Below are positions 1 to 4,615 of a DNA stretch of 5,370 nt, one piece after another. Made by a program: the position numbers and the translations under genes. This DNA is from an uncultured Clostridia bacterium (GTDB taxonomy: Bacteria; Bacillota_A; Clostridia; TANB77; CAG-508): NCBI GenBank assembly GCA_947628465.1, contig CANQZZ010000097.1:1-5370 (forward strand), written 5' to 3'. Each line of letters opens with the position of its first letter. Positions within the stretch are counted from its first letter, which is position 1. The notes under the pieces were generated by a model. It saw nothing but the letters and a program-made list of their open reading frames with translations. It had not been told where the DNA came from and searched no databases.

Positions 1-191
1 CTTGGTAATATTTTACCTTTTTCATTTATAAATTTCTTTAATTGATCTGCATTTTTATAATCTAATACAAAATCTTTGTTGCTACACATTACACATACTT
101 TTTTTCTCATTTTTCTGAATCTTGGATTGAAGTCATCATCACTTCCGTTTTTTCTTCTATTATTTTTTGAGTTTTGTTTTCTATCTGACAT
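1..191 (-). CDS. rpsR: 30S ribosomal protein S18 (3' end beyond window)
   Basis: Partial gene: the first 63 codons are present and the rest lies beyond the low-coordinate edge. S18 binds S6 in the platform of the 30S ribosomal subunit. The translation starts MSDRKQNSKNNRRKNG, a basic, disordered leader, and then shows the S18 core: KVCVMCSNK, a DYKNADQLKKFI segment and GKILPR at the window edge, which corresponds to the family's FISERGKILPRR. The CxxC pair around residues 33-36 resembles the putative zinc-binding (cysteine-rich) version of S18; I cannot see the other half of such a site. The ATG at 189-191 follows a purine-rich AAGGGGGA ribosome binding site about 9 bases upstream. It lies 49 bases after the ssb stop, so it should be the third gene of the rpsF-ssb-rpsR operon. 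Confidence 0.95.
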   Translation of the reverse strand, partial: MSDRKQNSKNNRRKNGSDDDFNPRFRKMRKKVCVMCSNKDFVLDYKNADQLKKFINEKGKILP

Positions 192-240
192 TAAAAGTTT
201 TCCCCCTTTTTCACAATTTTTATTCCTATATTCTCAATTT

Positions 241-660
241 CTAGAATGGCAACTCGTCATCTGAAGATGCTACAAATTCTGAATTTTCAGATACATTGCT
301 TCCAAATGTGTTTTCAAAATTTGATGATGTATCTGAATCTCTTTTGCTATCTGCAAAATATGCTTCTTCTGCTACAACTTCAGTAACATAGTGTTTTTGT
401 CCTTGGTCGTCTTCCCAATTTCTTGTTTGAATTCTTCCAATTACTCCAACTTGTTGTCCCTTTTTAAAATATTTACTACAAAATTCTCCTGTTTTGCTCC
501 AAGCTACAATGTTTATAAAATCTGCTTGTCTTTCTTCTCCTGGTTTTGCAAATCTTCTATTTACTGCTAATGAGAAGGATGCAACTAATGTATTATTAGT
601 TTGTGTGTATCTAACCTCTGGATCTCTTGTTAAGCGTCCCATTAATACTACTTTATTCAT
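241..660 (-). CDS. ssb: Single-stranded DNA-binding protein
   Basis: 139 residues. SSB coats single-stranded DNA as a tetramer in replication, recombination and repair, and recruits partner proteins through its acidic tail. The OB fold spans about residues 1-104: MNKVVLMGRLTRDPEVRYT at the start, the conserved FINIVAW (Trp54) and GRIQTRNWEDDQGQK (Trp82). Residues 105-133 form a Ser/Asn/Glu-rich linker, and the protein ends in DDELPF, the canonical C-terminal interaction peptide (DDDIPF type). The ATG lies 2 bases after the rpsF stop codon, and its ribosome binding site GGGGAGG (668-674) lies inside the last rpsF codons, so translation is probably coupled. Operon position between rpsF and rpsR is the standard Firmicutes arrangement. 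Confidence 0.97.
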   Translation of the reverse strand: MNKVVLMGRLTRDPEVRYTQTNNTLVASFSLAVNRRFAKPGEERQADFINIVAWSKTGEFCSKYFKKGQQVGVIGRIQTRNWEDDQGQKHYVTEVVAEEAYFADSKRDSDTSSNFENTFGSNVSENSEFVASSDDELPF

Positions 661-662
661 AA

Positions 663-947
663 TTATTCCTCCCCTTTAACTACGATAAATTTCATTACTT
701 CGTCTGTAATTCTATATATTCTTTCTAATTCAGCAATAGCTTCTGGTTTAGATTCAAATTTGAATACTATATAATATCCTTCTTTGTATTTCTTGATTTC
801 ATAAGCTAATTTCTTTTTACCGATTTCTTCTACTGAATCTACTTTACCATTATTATTAATTAAATTTGAGAATTTTTCTATTAAAGCTTTTATGCTTTCT
901 CCCTCTAAATTTGGATTAATAATGATAACACTTTCGTATTTATTCAT
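663..947 (-). CDS. rpsF: 30S ribosomal protein S6
   Basis: 94 residues, the normal length for S6, which binds S18 and the central domain of 16S rRNA. The translation begins MNKYESVIIINPNLEGESIK, has the family pattern VDSVEEIGKKKLAYEIKKYKEGYY in the middle and ends with RITDEVMKFIVVKGEE. The reading frame stays open upstream to 1022, but the start at 945-947 is preferred because it aligns with the family N-terminus and has an excellent ribosome binding site, AGGAGGTGA at 955-963, seven bases upstream. It is the first gene of the rpsF-ssb-rpsR operon. A 198-bp upstream region carries a SigmaA-type promoter and nested inverted repeats (see those entries), so this operon is probably transcribed separately from the sporulation genes behind it. 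Confidence 0.97.
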   Translation of the reverse strand: MNKYESVIIINPNLEGESIKALIEKFSNLINNNGKVDSVEEIGKKKLAYEIKKYKEGYYIVFKFESKPEAIAELERIYRITDEVMKFIVVKGEE

Positions 948-954
948 TATTTCT

Positions 955-963
955 TCACCTCCT
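955..963 (-). promoter_or_regulatory. Ribosome binding site that fixes the rpsF start
   Basis: AGGAGGTGA on the minus strand, a near-perfect match to the 16S rRNA 3' end, seven bases before the ATG at 945-947. It lies inside the longer open frame reaching 1022, which rules out the longer start. Confidence 0.9.
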
Positions 964-1000
964 CTTGGCTTATAACCCATACAACATATATGAGTAAGGA

Positions 1001-1035
1001 AAAATAGCAATGCTATTTCCAAACATTGCTATTTT
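1001..1035 (-). repeat. Nested inverted repeat ahead of rpsF (possible terminator or operator)
   Basis: The plus-strand arm AAAATAGCAATG (1001-1012) is an exact 12-base inverted match of CATTGCTATTTT (1024-1035), with an 11-base loop. The same left arm can instead pair more locally: AAATAGC (1002-1008) with GCTATTT (1012-1018) around a 3-base loop. As minus-strand RNA the long hairpin ends in a UUUUU run followed by CC, so it could act as an intrinsic terminator for transcription coming from the prepilin-like gene whose stop is 110 bases upstream. The upstream arm also contains most of the proposed rpsF -10 box, so it could equally be a DNA operator. The two foldings are mutually exclusive. 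Which role is real is not decided by the sequence. Confidence 0.55.
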
Positions 1036-1059
1036 ATCATATATTTATATAATTTGCAA
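1031..1059 (-). promoter_or_regulatory. Probable SigmaA promoter of rpsF-ssb-rpsR
   Basis: On the minus strand TTGCAA (1054-1059) is followed, after exactly 17 bases, by TAAAAT (1031-1036), preceded by TGA, which makes an extended -10 (TGnTAAAAT). The -10 matches consensus at 5 of 6 positions and the -35 at 4 of 6. The predicted start would be near 1024, giving a leader of roughly 75 bases before the rpsF ATG. A second TATAAT further upstream (near 1105-1110) lacks a well-spaced -35. Inferred from consensus only. Confidence 0.5.
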
Positions 1060-1145
1060 GAAATTTTTATCATTTCGTACAATTAATTTTTGCTAAATTT
1101 ATTATACCTTTGTAATTAACGTTTATTGTTCAAATTATCTAAATT

Positions 1146-1556
1146 TTAATATTCATGATATATTGCTCCATCCATCTCCACGCCATCTATATAATAAATA
1201 TTTAATGTGTCGTCTATTACATATACATCTGAAGTATTAGTAAGTTCTTCTTTTTCTCCAAATTCATGTCCATAATTAAGTGTAAGACTACCCAATTTAT
1301 TTAAATCGAGTTCTTTATATTCTTGTCCGTCTATAGTTATTGCTCTATCTGTAGTAGGAATTTGACCATATTGATTAAAATATATTAAAGATTTATCTTT
1401 TAATATTTTTATGTCTGAAACCATATAATTATAATTTCCAGTTCCATTATATGTGCTTGTGTTATATATAATTGTTCCAGATAATATTAGCAATATTATA
1501 ACTGTAATTACTAATGTAATTATTGTAATACCTTTATTTGTTTTTATATTTATCAT
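1146..1556 (-). CDS. Short prepilin-like (type IV pilin/pseudopilin N-terminus) protein
   Basis: 136 residues. The N-terminus has a short basic leader ending NKG (Gly9), then a hydrophobic helix ITIITLVITVIILLILSG (residues 10-27). This is the layout of a class III-signal prepilin cleaved by a PilD-type peptidase after Gly9. The usual Glu at mature position 5 is replaced by Thr14, which is seen in many Firmicutes proteins with a KGIT-type signal. The rest (31-136) is a soluble, Tyr-rich domain with DIKILKDKSLIYFNQYGQIP and DVYVIDDTLNIYYIDGVEMD, which I do not recognise. The ATG at 1554-1556 is chosen because TGGAGGT (1561-1567) precedes it at proper spacing; an in-frame GTG at 1566-1568 lies on that ribosome binding site. 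No pilus assembly genes are visible nearby, so it may be an orphan surface or pseudopilin-like protein. It appears to have its own promoter. Confidence 0.8.
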   Translation of the reverse strand: MINIKTNKGITIITLVITVIILLILSGTIIYNTSTYNGTGNYNYMVSDIKILKDKSLIYFNQYGQIPTTDRAITIDGQEYKELDLNKLGSLTLNYGHEFGEKEELTNTSDVYVIDDTLNIYYIDGVEMDGAIYHEY

Positions 1557-1561
1557 TTGTA

Positions 1562-1567
1562 CCTCCA
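1562..1567 (-). promoter_or_regulatory. Ribosome binding site that fixes the prepilin-like start
   Basis: GGAGG with flanking T on the minus strand, five bases before the ATG at 1554-1556. An alternative in-frame GTG at 1566-1568 overlaps this site and is therefore rejected as the start. Confidence 0.8.
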
Positions 1568-1585
1568 CATAATTTTACTACTTTT

Positions 1586-1614
1586 ATTTTTACACTTAAA
1601 TCTTTAAATGTCAA
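1586..1614 (-). promoter_or_regulatory. Possible promoter of the prepilin-like gene, inside the end of the M50 gene
   Basis: A perfect TTGACA (1609-1614, minus strand) overlaps the last sense codons of the M50 protease gene. Seventeen bases on is AAAAAT (1586-1591), a weak 4-of-6 match to the -10 but preceded by TGT, as in an extended -10. The start would be near 1579, about 23 bases before the ATG and just ahead of the ribosome binding site. Consensus inference only. Confidence 0.4.
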
Positions 1615-2245
1615 TACATTCCCTGTTTTTTTCTAATATTTTATACATTCTCATTTTCATATTATATTTTTTGTTTTCATTTATTACAATTACCCATAAG
1701 TATATAATTATGAATAAAATAGCTATATTTTTTAAATATAAAATGATTATACTTGATAGTGCTGTTAATATTACTATTAATATATTAGAAATTTTATTTA
1801 TTATTTTATCCGCTTCTATTTTATCATGTTTTAATCTTATTATCCATTTTAAAATCCTTCCCCCGTCTAGAGGATATAAAGGTATTAAGTTAAATAAGGC
1901 AATTATGATATTAGAATAAATTATAAGTTCTTTTGTTATAATATCTATATTTAAAAATAATGTTATTGCACATATTATAAAATTAGTTAATGGTCCTGCC
2001 ATACTAATTAGTATTTTTTTTATTTCTATTAGTTTTTTATATTCATAACTTTCAAATGTTATACTTATTCCAAATGGCATAAAGTTTAATGATTTAGGTT
2101 TTAATTTTAAAAGTATTCCAGCTAGCATATGTCCTAATTCATGAATAAATGCAAATAACATTATCCAAGCATATATTTCAATTTGATGTGTTAATGCAAA
2201 TATGATTATAAATAAAAATATTTGTAAATTTACTTTAATTTGCAT
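1604..2245 (-). CDS. spoIVFB: M50 intramembrane zinc metalloprotease, SpoIVFB-like
   Basis: 213 residues, almost wholly hydrophobic, with several membrane segments. The active-site motif HELGH (residues 35-39: two zinc-binding His and catalytic Glu36) lies in the second segment. AGPLTN (83-88) is the conserved central loop, and NLIPLYPLDGGR (119-130) supplies the third ligand Asp127 of the NPxxxxDG-type motif. In the site-2 protease family this layout, without PDZ or CBS domains, is the SpoIVFB type, which cleaves pro-SigmaK in the mother-cell/forespore membrane late in sporulation. The family assignment is firm; the substrate is inferred. The gene starts 21 bases after the stop of the SpoIVFA-like gene (2267), with GGAAGTG as ribosome binding site, in the same order as spoIVFA-spoIVFB of B. 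subtilis. The tail beyond residue 190 is basic and shorter than a CBS domain. It could alternatively be a related vegetative M50 protease, but the partner argues against that. Confidence 0.85.
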   Translation of the reverse strand: MQIKVNLQIFLFIIIFALTHQIEIYAWIMLFAFIHELGHMLAGILLKLKPKSLNFMPFGISITFESYEYKKLIEIKKILISMAGPLTNFIICAITLFLNIDIITKELIIYSNIIIALFNLIPLYPLDGGRILKWIIRLKHDKIEADKIINKISNILIVILTALSSIIILYLKNIAILFIIIYLWVIVINENKKYNMKMRMYKILEKNRECIDI

Positions 2246-2266
2246 TTTCTATCACTTCCTTTGTAC

Positions 2267-3227
2267 TTAAAAATCTAATATTAAGTCTGGATCAATATAT
2301 CTATTTTCTCTTCTTATTTCAAAATGAAGATGTGGGCCTGTTGCATTTCCAGTTGAGCCAACTTCTCCTATAGCTTGACCTTGTTTTATTTTATCTCCTT
2401 TTTTTACATATATCTTTTTGCAGTGTGCATAAACTGTCATTACATCTCCGCTTACAATTTTAAAATGATTTCCTAAATCACCGCTCGCTTGATACTTCTT
2501 CTACTGTTCCTGACATAGCTGCATTAAATACTGTTCCTTCATTTACTGCAATGTCAATTCCTGTATGATTTTTAGGTACTTTTGGATTAGTTGGATTCCT
2601 TAGACCATATCTCGATGTAATTGTTCCTTTTAATGGAATTTTTAATGATTTGTTTTCTATCACATATTTTGCATCTTGCTCCATTTGTGAAAGGTTCTCA
2701 TTACTTTCTTCTTGAGCAACTGTTTCTCCACCTATATTTTCGTTTTCACTAATATTTGCATTTTCTTTATTTTCTTCATCTGATTTTTCATTTTGTGTTT
2801 CTGTATTTTGTGTTACTTCATTTTCTGTTTGCAAATTTTCAAGTTCTCCATTATTTTCATCTTGATTTTCCTCACTATTTTCATCTGAATTTTCATTATT
2901 TACTTCATCCTTTTTTATAAAGCCATTTATGTATTGCATTCCTTGCTCGTATATGTTTTTTATATTTATGTCATAGGATAGTATTTCATTTGCCTTTTTT
3001 ATAACATCTTCAGAAAAGATGTAATTAGTATTTTGTATCATATAAAAAATTGCATATATCATAATGCATATTGCAATTTGAAGAATCATTTTTTTAAATA
3101 GTCCATACTCTTTTTTGTCAGAAACATTTACTCTTGCAGATTTCCTACTTGTATCTTGCATTTTCCTTCTATAATATATTTCTTCTGCCCTTCTTATCCT
3201 TTCGTCTGGGCTTAGGGTTCTTTCCAT
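2267..3227 (-). pseudogene. spoIVFA: Membrane-anchored M23/LytM protein, SpoIVFA-like, frameshifted
   Basis: The ATG-initiated frame (3225-3227, ribosome binding site GAGGTG seven bases upstream) stops at TGA 2478-2480 after 249 residues, in the middle of an M23 domain. The domain continues in the next frame from about 2481 to a TAA at 2267-2269. A tandem AGCG duplication (2482-2489) explains the break: removing one copy restores a 318-residue protein. Its layout is a basic cytosolic N-terminus (1-45), one membrane helix (about 47-65), a Asn/Glu-rich acidic linker (about 108-180) and an M23 domain (about 195-318). That domain carries SRYGLR, NHTGID (His221, Asp225), VYAH (His267) and PHLHFE (His298, His300). 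His221, Asp225 and His300 are the usual LytM zinc ligands and His267 the catalytic His. SpoIVFA of B. subtilis holds SpoIVFB inactive in a membrane complex, and the gene order here matches. SpoIIQ-like or other LytM proteins share the architecture, so the exact name is inference. The frameshift may be a real mutation or a sequence error. Confidence 0.8.
2482..2489 (-). repeat. 4-bp tandem duplication causing a frameshift
   Basis: On the minus strand the sequence reads AGCGAGCGGTGATTTA. Two copies of AGCG stand side by side; with one copy the codons read TCA AGC GGT GAT TTA, giving SSGDLGN, which fits the usual glycine-rich SGGYGN-type strand of M23 domains. With two copies the frame ends at CGG TGA. 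Confidence 0.85.
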
Positions 3228-3249
3228 AAAAAAACACCTCTTCCTTTGT

Positions 3250-3273
3250 AATATATTTGTTTTAAAATATATT
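3250..3273 (-). repeat. AT-only inverted repeat upstream of the SpoIVFA-like gene
   Basis: AATATATTT (3250-3258) pairs exactly with AAATATATT (3265-3273) across a 6-base loop. It sits between the preceding gene and the ribosome binding site at about 3235-3240. It has no G-C pairs, so it would be a weak RNA hairpin; in such AT-rich DNA it may be chance, an operator or part of a promoter. A weak TTGAAT-17-TATTAC pairing overlaps it. Confidence 0.3.
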
Positions 3274-3305
3274 CAAAAGAAAAGGCTCTTAGAACTATTA
3301 TTAAT

Positions 3306-3650
3306 TTATTTAATAAAAAAGCTAACTAAAAGTGCTATTCCTAAAAGAATTGACATCATTTTTAACCTTTTACATTTTGTTTCAATGTCTTTATTTATTT
3401 TAATGTTTTTCTTTTTATCAGTTTCAATCTTAGATATATAATTATTAAGCACCATTTCTGCTTCATTTAATATATACTTTTTAGGATTTTGTGTGTTCTT
3501 ATTTTTAGTTTTATTATTTTTCTTATTATTTTCTGCTGTATCTAAACTTTTTAATTTAATGTTTGGCTTTAAAATAACTATTGCCTCATCCACTATATTG
3601 GATGGTAAATCTTTTAACACTATCATATTTTTCATATTATCTGTATTCAT
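3306..3650 (-). CDS. Unrecognised protein with C-terminal membrane anchor
   Basis: 114 residues; I do not recognise a named family. The N-terminal part (residues 7-29) reads MKNMIVLKDLPSNIVDEAIV, an amphipathic strand-helix unit. A Lys/Asn-rich low-complexity segment (40-58, rich in NNKKNN and NKNTQNPKK) follows. Then comes a helix YILNEAEMVLNNYISKIET (59-77) and basic residues. The last 17 residues or so (97-113, MMSILLGIALLVSFF) form a single hydrophobic helix ending in Lys, so it looks tail-anchored with most of the protein in the cytoplasm. The ATG has a perfect AGGAGG (3657-3662) six bases upstream. It lies between yyaC and the spoIVF-like pair in the same direction, so a sporulation role is possible by context only. 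Spacing to the next gene is 78 bases. Confidence 0.75.
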   Translation of the reverse strand: MNTDNMKNMIVLKDLPSNIVDEAIVILKPNIKLKSLDTAENNKKNNKTKNKNTQNPKKYILNEAEMVLNNYISKIETDKKKNIKINKDIETKCKRLKMMSILLGIALLVSFFIK

Positions 3651-3663
3651 TTGTATCCTCCTA

Positions 3664-3711
3664 GGAAAAATTTTCTATATATAAATTTTTTCCATTTTTG
3701 CTAGGATTATA
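3664..3711 (-). promoter_or_regulatory. Possible -10 box and leader hairpin ahead of the tail-anchored gene
   Basis: On the minus strand a perfect TATAAT (3706-3711) lies just after the yyaC stop, without a convincing -35. It is followed by a hairpin: GGAAAAAATTT (3683-3693) pairs with AAATTTTTCC (3664-3673) with one bulged A and a 9-base loop. The hairpin ends directly next to the AGGAGG ribosome binding site (3657-3662). It could be a leader structure affecting initiation or an AT-rich terminator after yyaC. Confidence 0.3.
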
Positions 3712-3721
3712 CATTAATAAG

Positions 3722-4261
3722 TTATATATTTATAACATTATATATTCCTTTCGATACTATATCTGCCATGTTAATTATTAAATTAAGTGACGTGTTTTGT
3801 AATATTTTAAAATTATATCTTGGGTTATTAAAATTTTTTGCAACTATGCCTTTAATGCTTACATCTCCAGCATAGATATTACTATTGTTTAGGCTTTTCC
3901 CTATATTCATACTGTTTTCTGACACCACAATTTTACCTATGTTTGTTTTATTAGAAAGTGCTGCATCTATTGCTATTATAAATGGAAGTTCATATGTATT
4001 TTTTATATCATCAATTATTTTTTCTATATTCTGAGTGCATATAATATTATCTAGTCCTCCTACTATTTGCACACCTTCTTCACCTTTAAATAAATTTTTT
4101 AATTTATAACCAACTAATGGTCCAAAACTATCTCCTATTACTCTATCTGTTCCTACACATAAAAAAATCAATTTTGAAATTTCTAAGCCATTTACTTTTC
4201 CTCTTAAAATAGAACTGAAATCTTGTACAAAATTATTGTATATTTCTTCTTCCAAAGCCAT
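3722..4261 (-). CDS. yyaC: Sporulation protein YyaC family (DUF1256)
   Basis: 179 residues, close to the family's usual length. The family (spore protease YyaC, DUF1256) is related in fold to the hydrogenase-maturation-type peptidases and occurs only in endospore formers; its substrate is not established. Conserved blocks seen here are FLCVGTDRVIGDSFGPLVG (residues 33-51), GGLDNI (68-73), FIIAIDAAL (94-102, with Asp99) and AGDVSIKGIVA (131-141). The first block, with its GTDR and GD acidic residues, is the diagnostic signature. The N-terminus is an extra helix. The start ATG at 4259-4261 follows GAGGGG (4267-4272) five bases upstream. A possible SigmaE-type promoter lies further upstream. In B. 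subtilis yyaC is near rpsF-ssbA-rpsR, which agrees with this neighbourhood. Nothing is truncated or missing. Confidence 0.92.
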   Translation of the reverse strand: MALEEEIYNNFVQDFSSILRGKVNGLEISKLIFLCVGTDRVIGDSFGPLVGYKLKNLFKGEEGVQIVGGLDNIICTQNIEKIIDDIKNTYELPFIIAIDAALSNKTNIGKIVVSENSMNIGKSLNNSNIYAGDVSIKGIVAKNFNNPRYNFKILQNTSLNLIINMADIVSKGIYNVINI

Positions 4262-4287
4262 AGTTACCCCTCATCTTGTTTTTATAC

Positions 4288-4316
4288 AATATATGCTTTA
4301 AGGAATATTAATAGTA
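4288..4316 (-). promoter_or_regulatory. Possible SigmaE-type promoter of yyaC
   Basis: On the minus strand TACTATT (4310-4316) is followed after 14 bases by CATATATT (4288-4295). Compared with the SigmaE consensus KMATATT-N14/15-CATACAAT this matches 6 of 7 and 6 of 8 positions. It is placed about 30 bases before the yyaC start, in the 65-bp gap behind the preceding gene. Such matches arise by chance in AT-rich DNA, so it is tentative. Confidence 0.35.
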
Positions 4317-4326
4317 ATTATTTTTA

Positions 4327-4572
4327 TTATTTTTTTCCTGGCGCTATAATTATATTTATATTATTTGTTCTATTGTATTTTTTTATTATATCTTCAGAAA
4401 AACTAGCTACTTCATTGGATAAAACTATTGTGTTATATTTTTGTTCTACCAGTTCTTTTATTTTTTTATCTGTTTGTTCCAAATCTTCAATATCATAAAC
4501 ATCCATTCCTAATCCTTTAAATATTCTAAAACTCTTATTATCTTTTGAAGACTTAAGCCACGAAATTGCCAT
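4327..4572 (-). CDS. Small protein resembling V-type ATPase subunit F fold
   Basis: 81 residues. The sequence runs FRIFKGLGMDVYDIEDLEQ, a helix IKELVEQKYNTIVLSNEVA, SFSEDIIKKY and ends NINIIIAPGKK. This alternation (fold residue, FxxxGxDV, strand TIVLSNE with a Glu, helix, strand IIIAPG) resembles the small Rossmann-like subunit F of V/A-type ATPases, but the N-terminal strand and C-terminal helix are short and no other ATPase gene is in view. A rotary ATPase role is therefore unlikely; I regard it as a stand-alone protein of unknown function. The ATG at 4570-4572 is chosen because GGTGA (4578-4582) lies five bases upstream; an earlier in-frame ATG at 4582-4584 has no ribosome binding site. 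It lies between the amidase and yyaC genes, co-directional with both. Confidence 0.75.
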   Translation of the reverse strand: MAISWLKSSKDNKSFRIFKGLGMDVYDIEDLEQTDKKIKELVEQKYNTIVLSNEVASFSEDIIKKYNRTNNINIIIAPGKK

Positions 4573-4577
4573 TTTAA

Positions 4578-4582
4578 TCACC
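4578..4582 (-). promoter_or_regulatory. Ribosome binding site that fixes the start of the 81-residue gene
   Basis: GGTGA on the minus strand, five bases before the ATG at 4570-4572. The upstream in-frame ATG (4582-4584) overlaps this site and is preceded only by A/T-rich sequence. Confidence 0.6.
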
Positions 4583-4615
4583 ATTTATATTTTGGCTTTT
4601 TTTAGAAATTTTATT

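Noticed and set aside
948..1022. N-terminal extension of rpsF to 1022
   Set aside because: The extension contains the AGGAGGTGA ribosome binding site and the inverted repeat, and S6 normally begins at the chosen Met.
948..1035. Known S6:S18-binding leader motif of rpsF mRNAs
   Set aside because: That autoregulatory motif features a conserved CCG in a structured bulge; I find no CCG in this leader, so I do not claim it, although another leader structure is possible.
1036..1145. Small gene or RNA in the 1036-1145 gap
   Set aside because: Very AT-rich with no open frame having a ribosome binding site; only promoter-like boxes are seen.
76..1919. Plus-strand open frames at 76-264, 494-679 and 1608-1919
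   Set aside because: They lie opposite rpsR, ssb and the M50 gene, have Phe/Leu/Ile-rich compositions typical of antisense to AT-rich genes, and lack ribosome binding sites and recognisable motifs.
2700..2910. Asn/Glu-rich repetitive stretch as a DNA repeat array
   Set aside because: The repetition is low-complexity coding sequence (NEN, SDEN, TQN units) for the acidic linker, without a regular DNA period.
3228..3305. SigmaE promoter ahead of the SpoIVFA-like gene
   Set aside because: Expected by analogy, but no -35/-10 pair with acceptable sequence and 14-15 base spacing was found in the 78-base gap.
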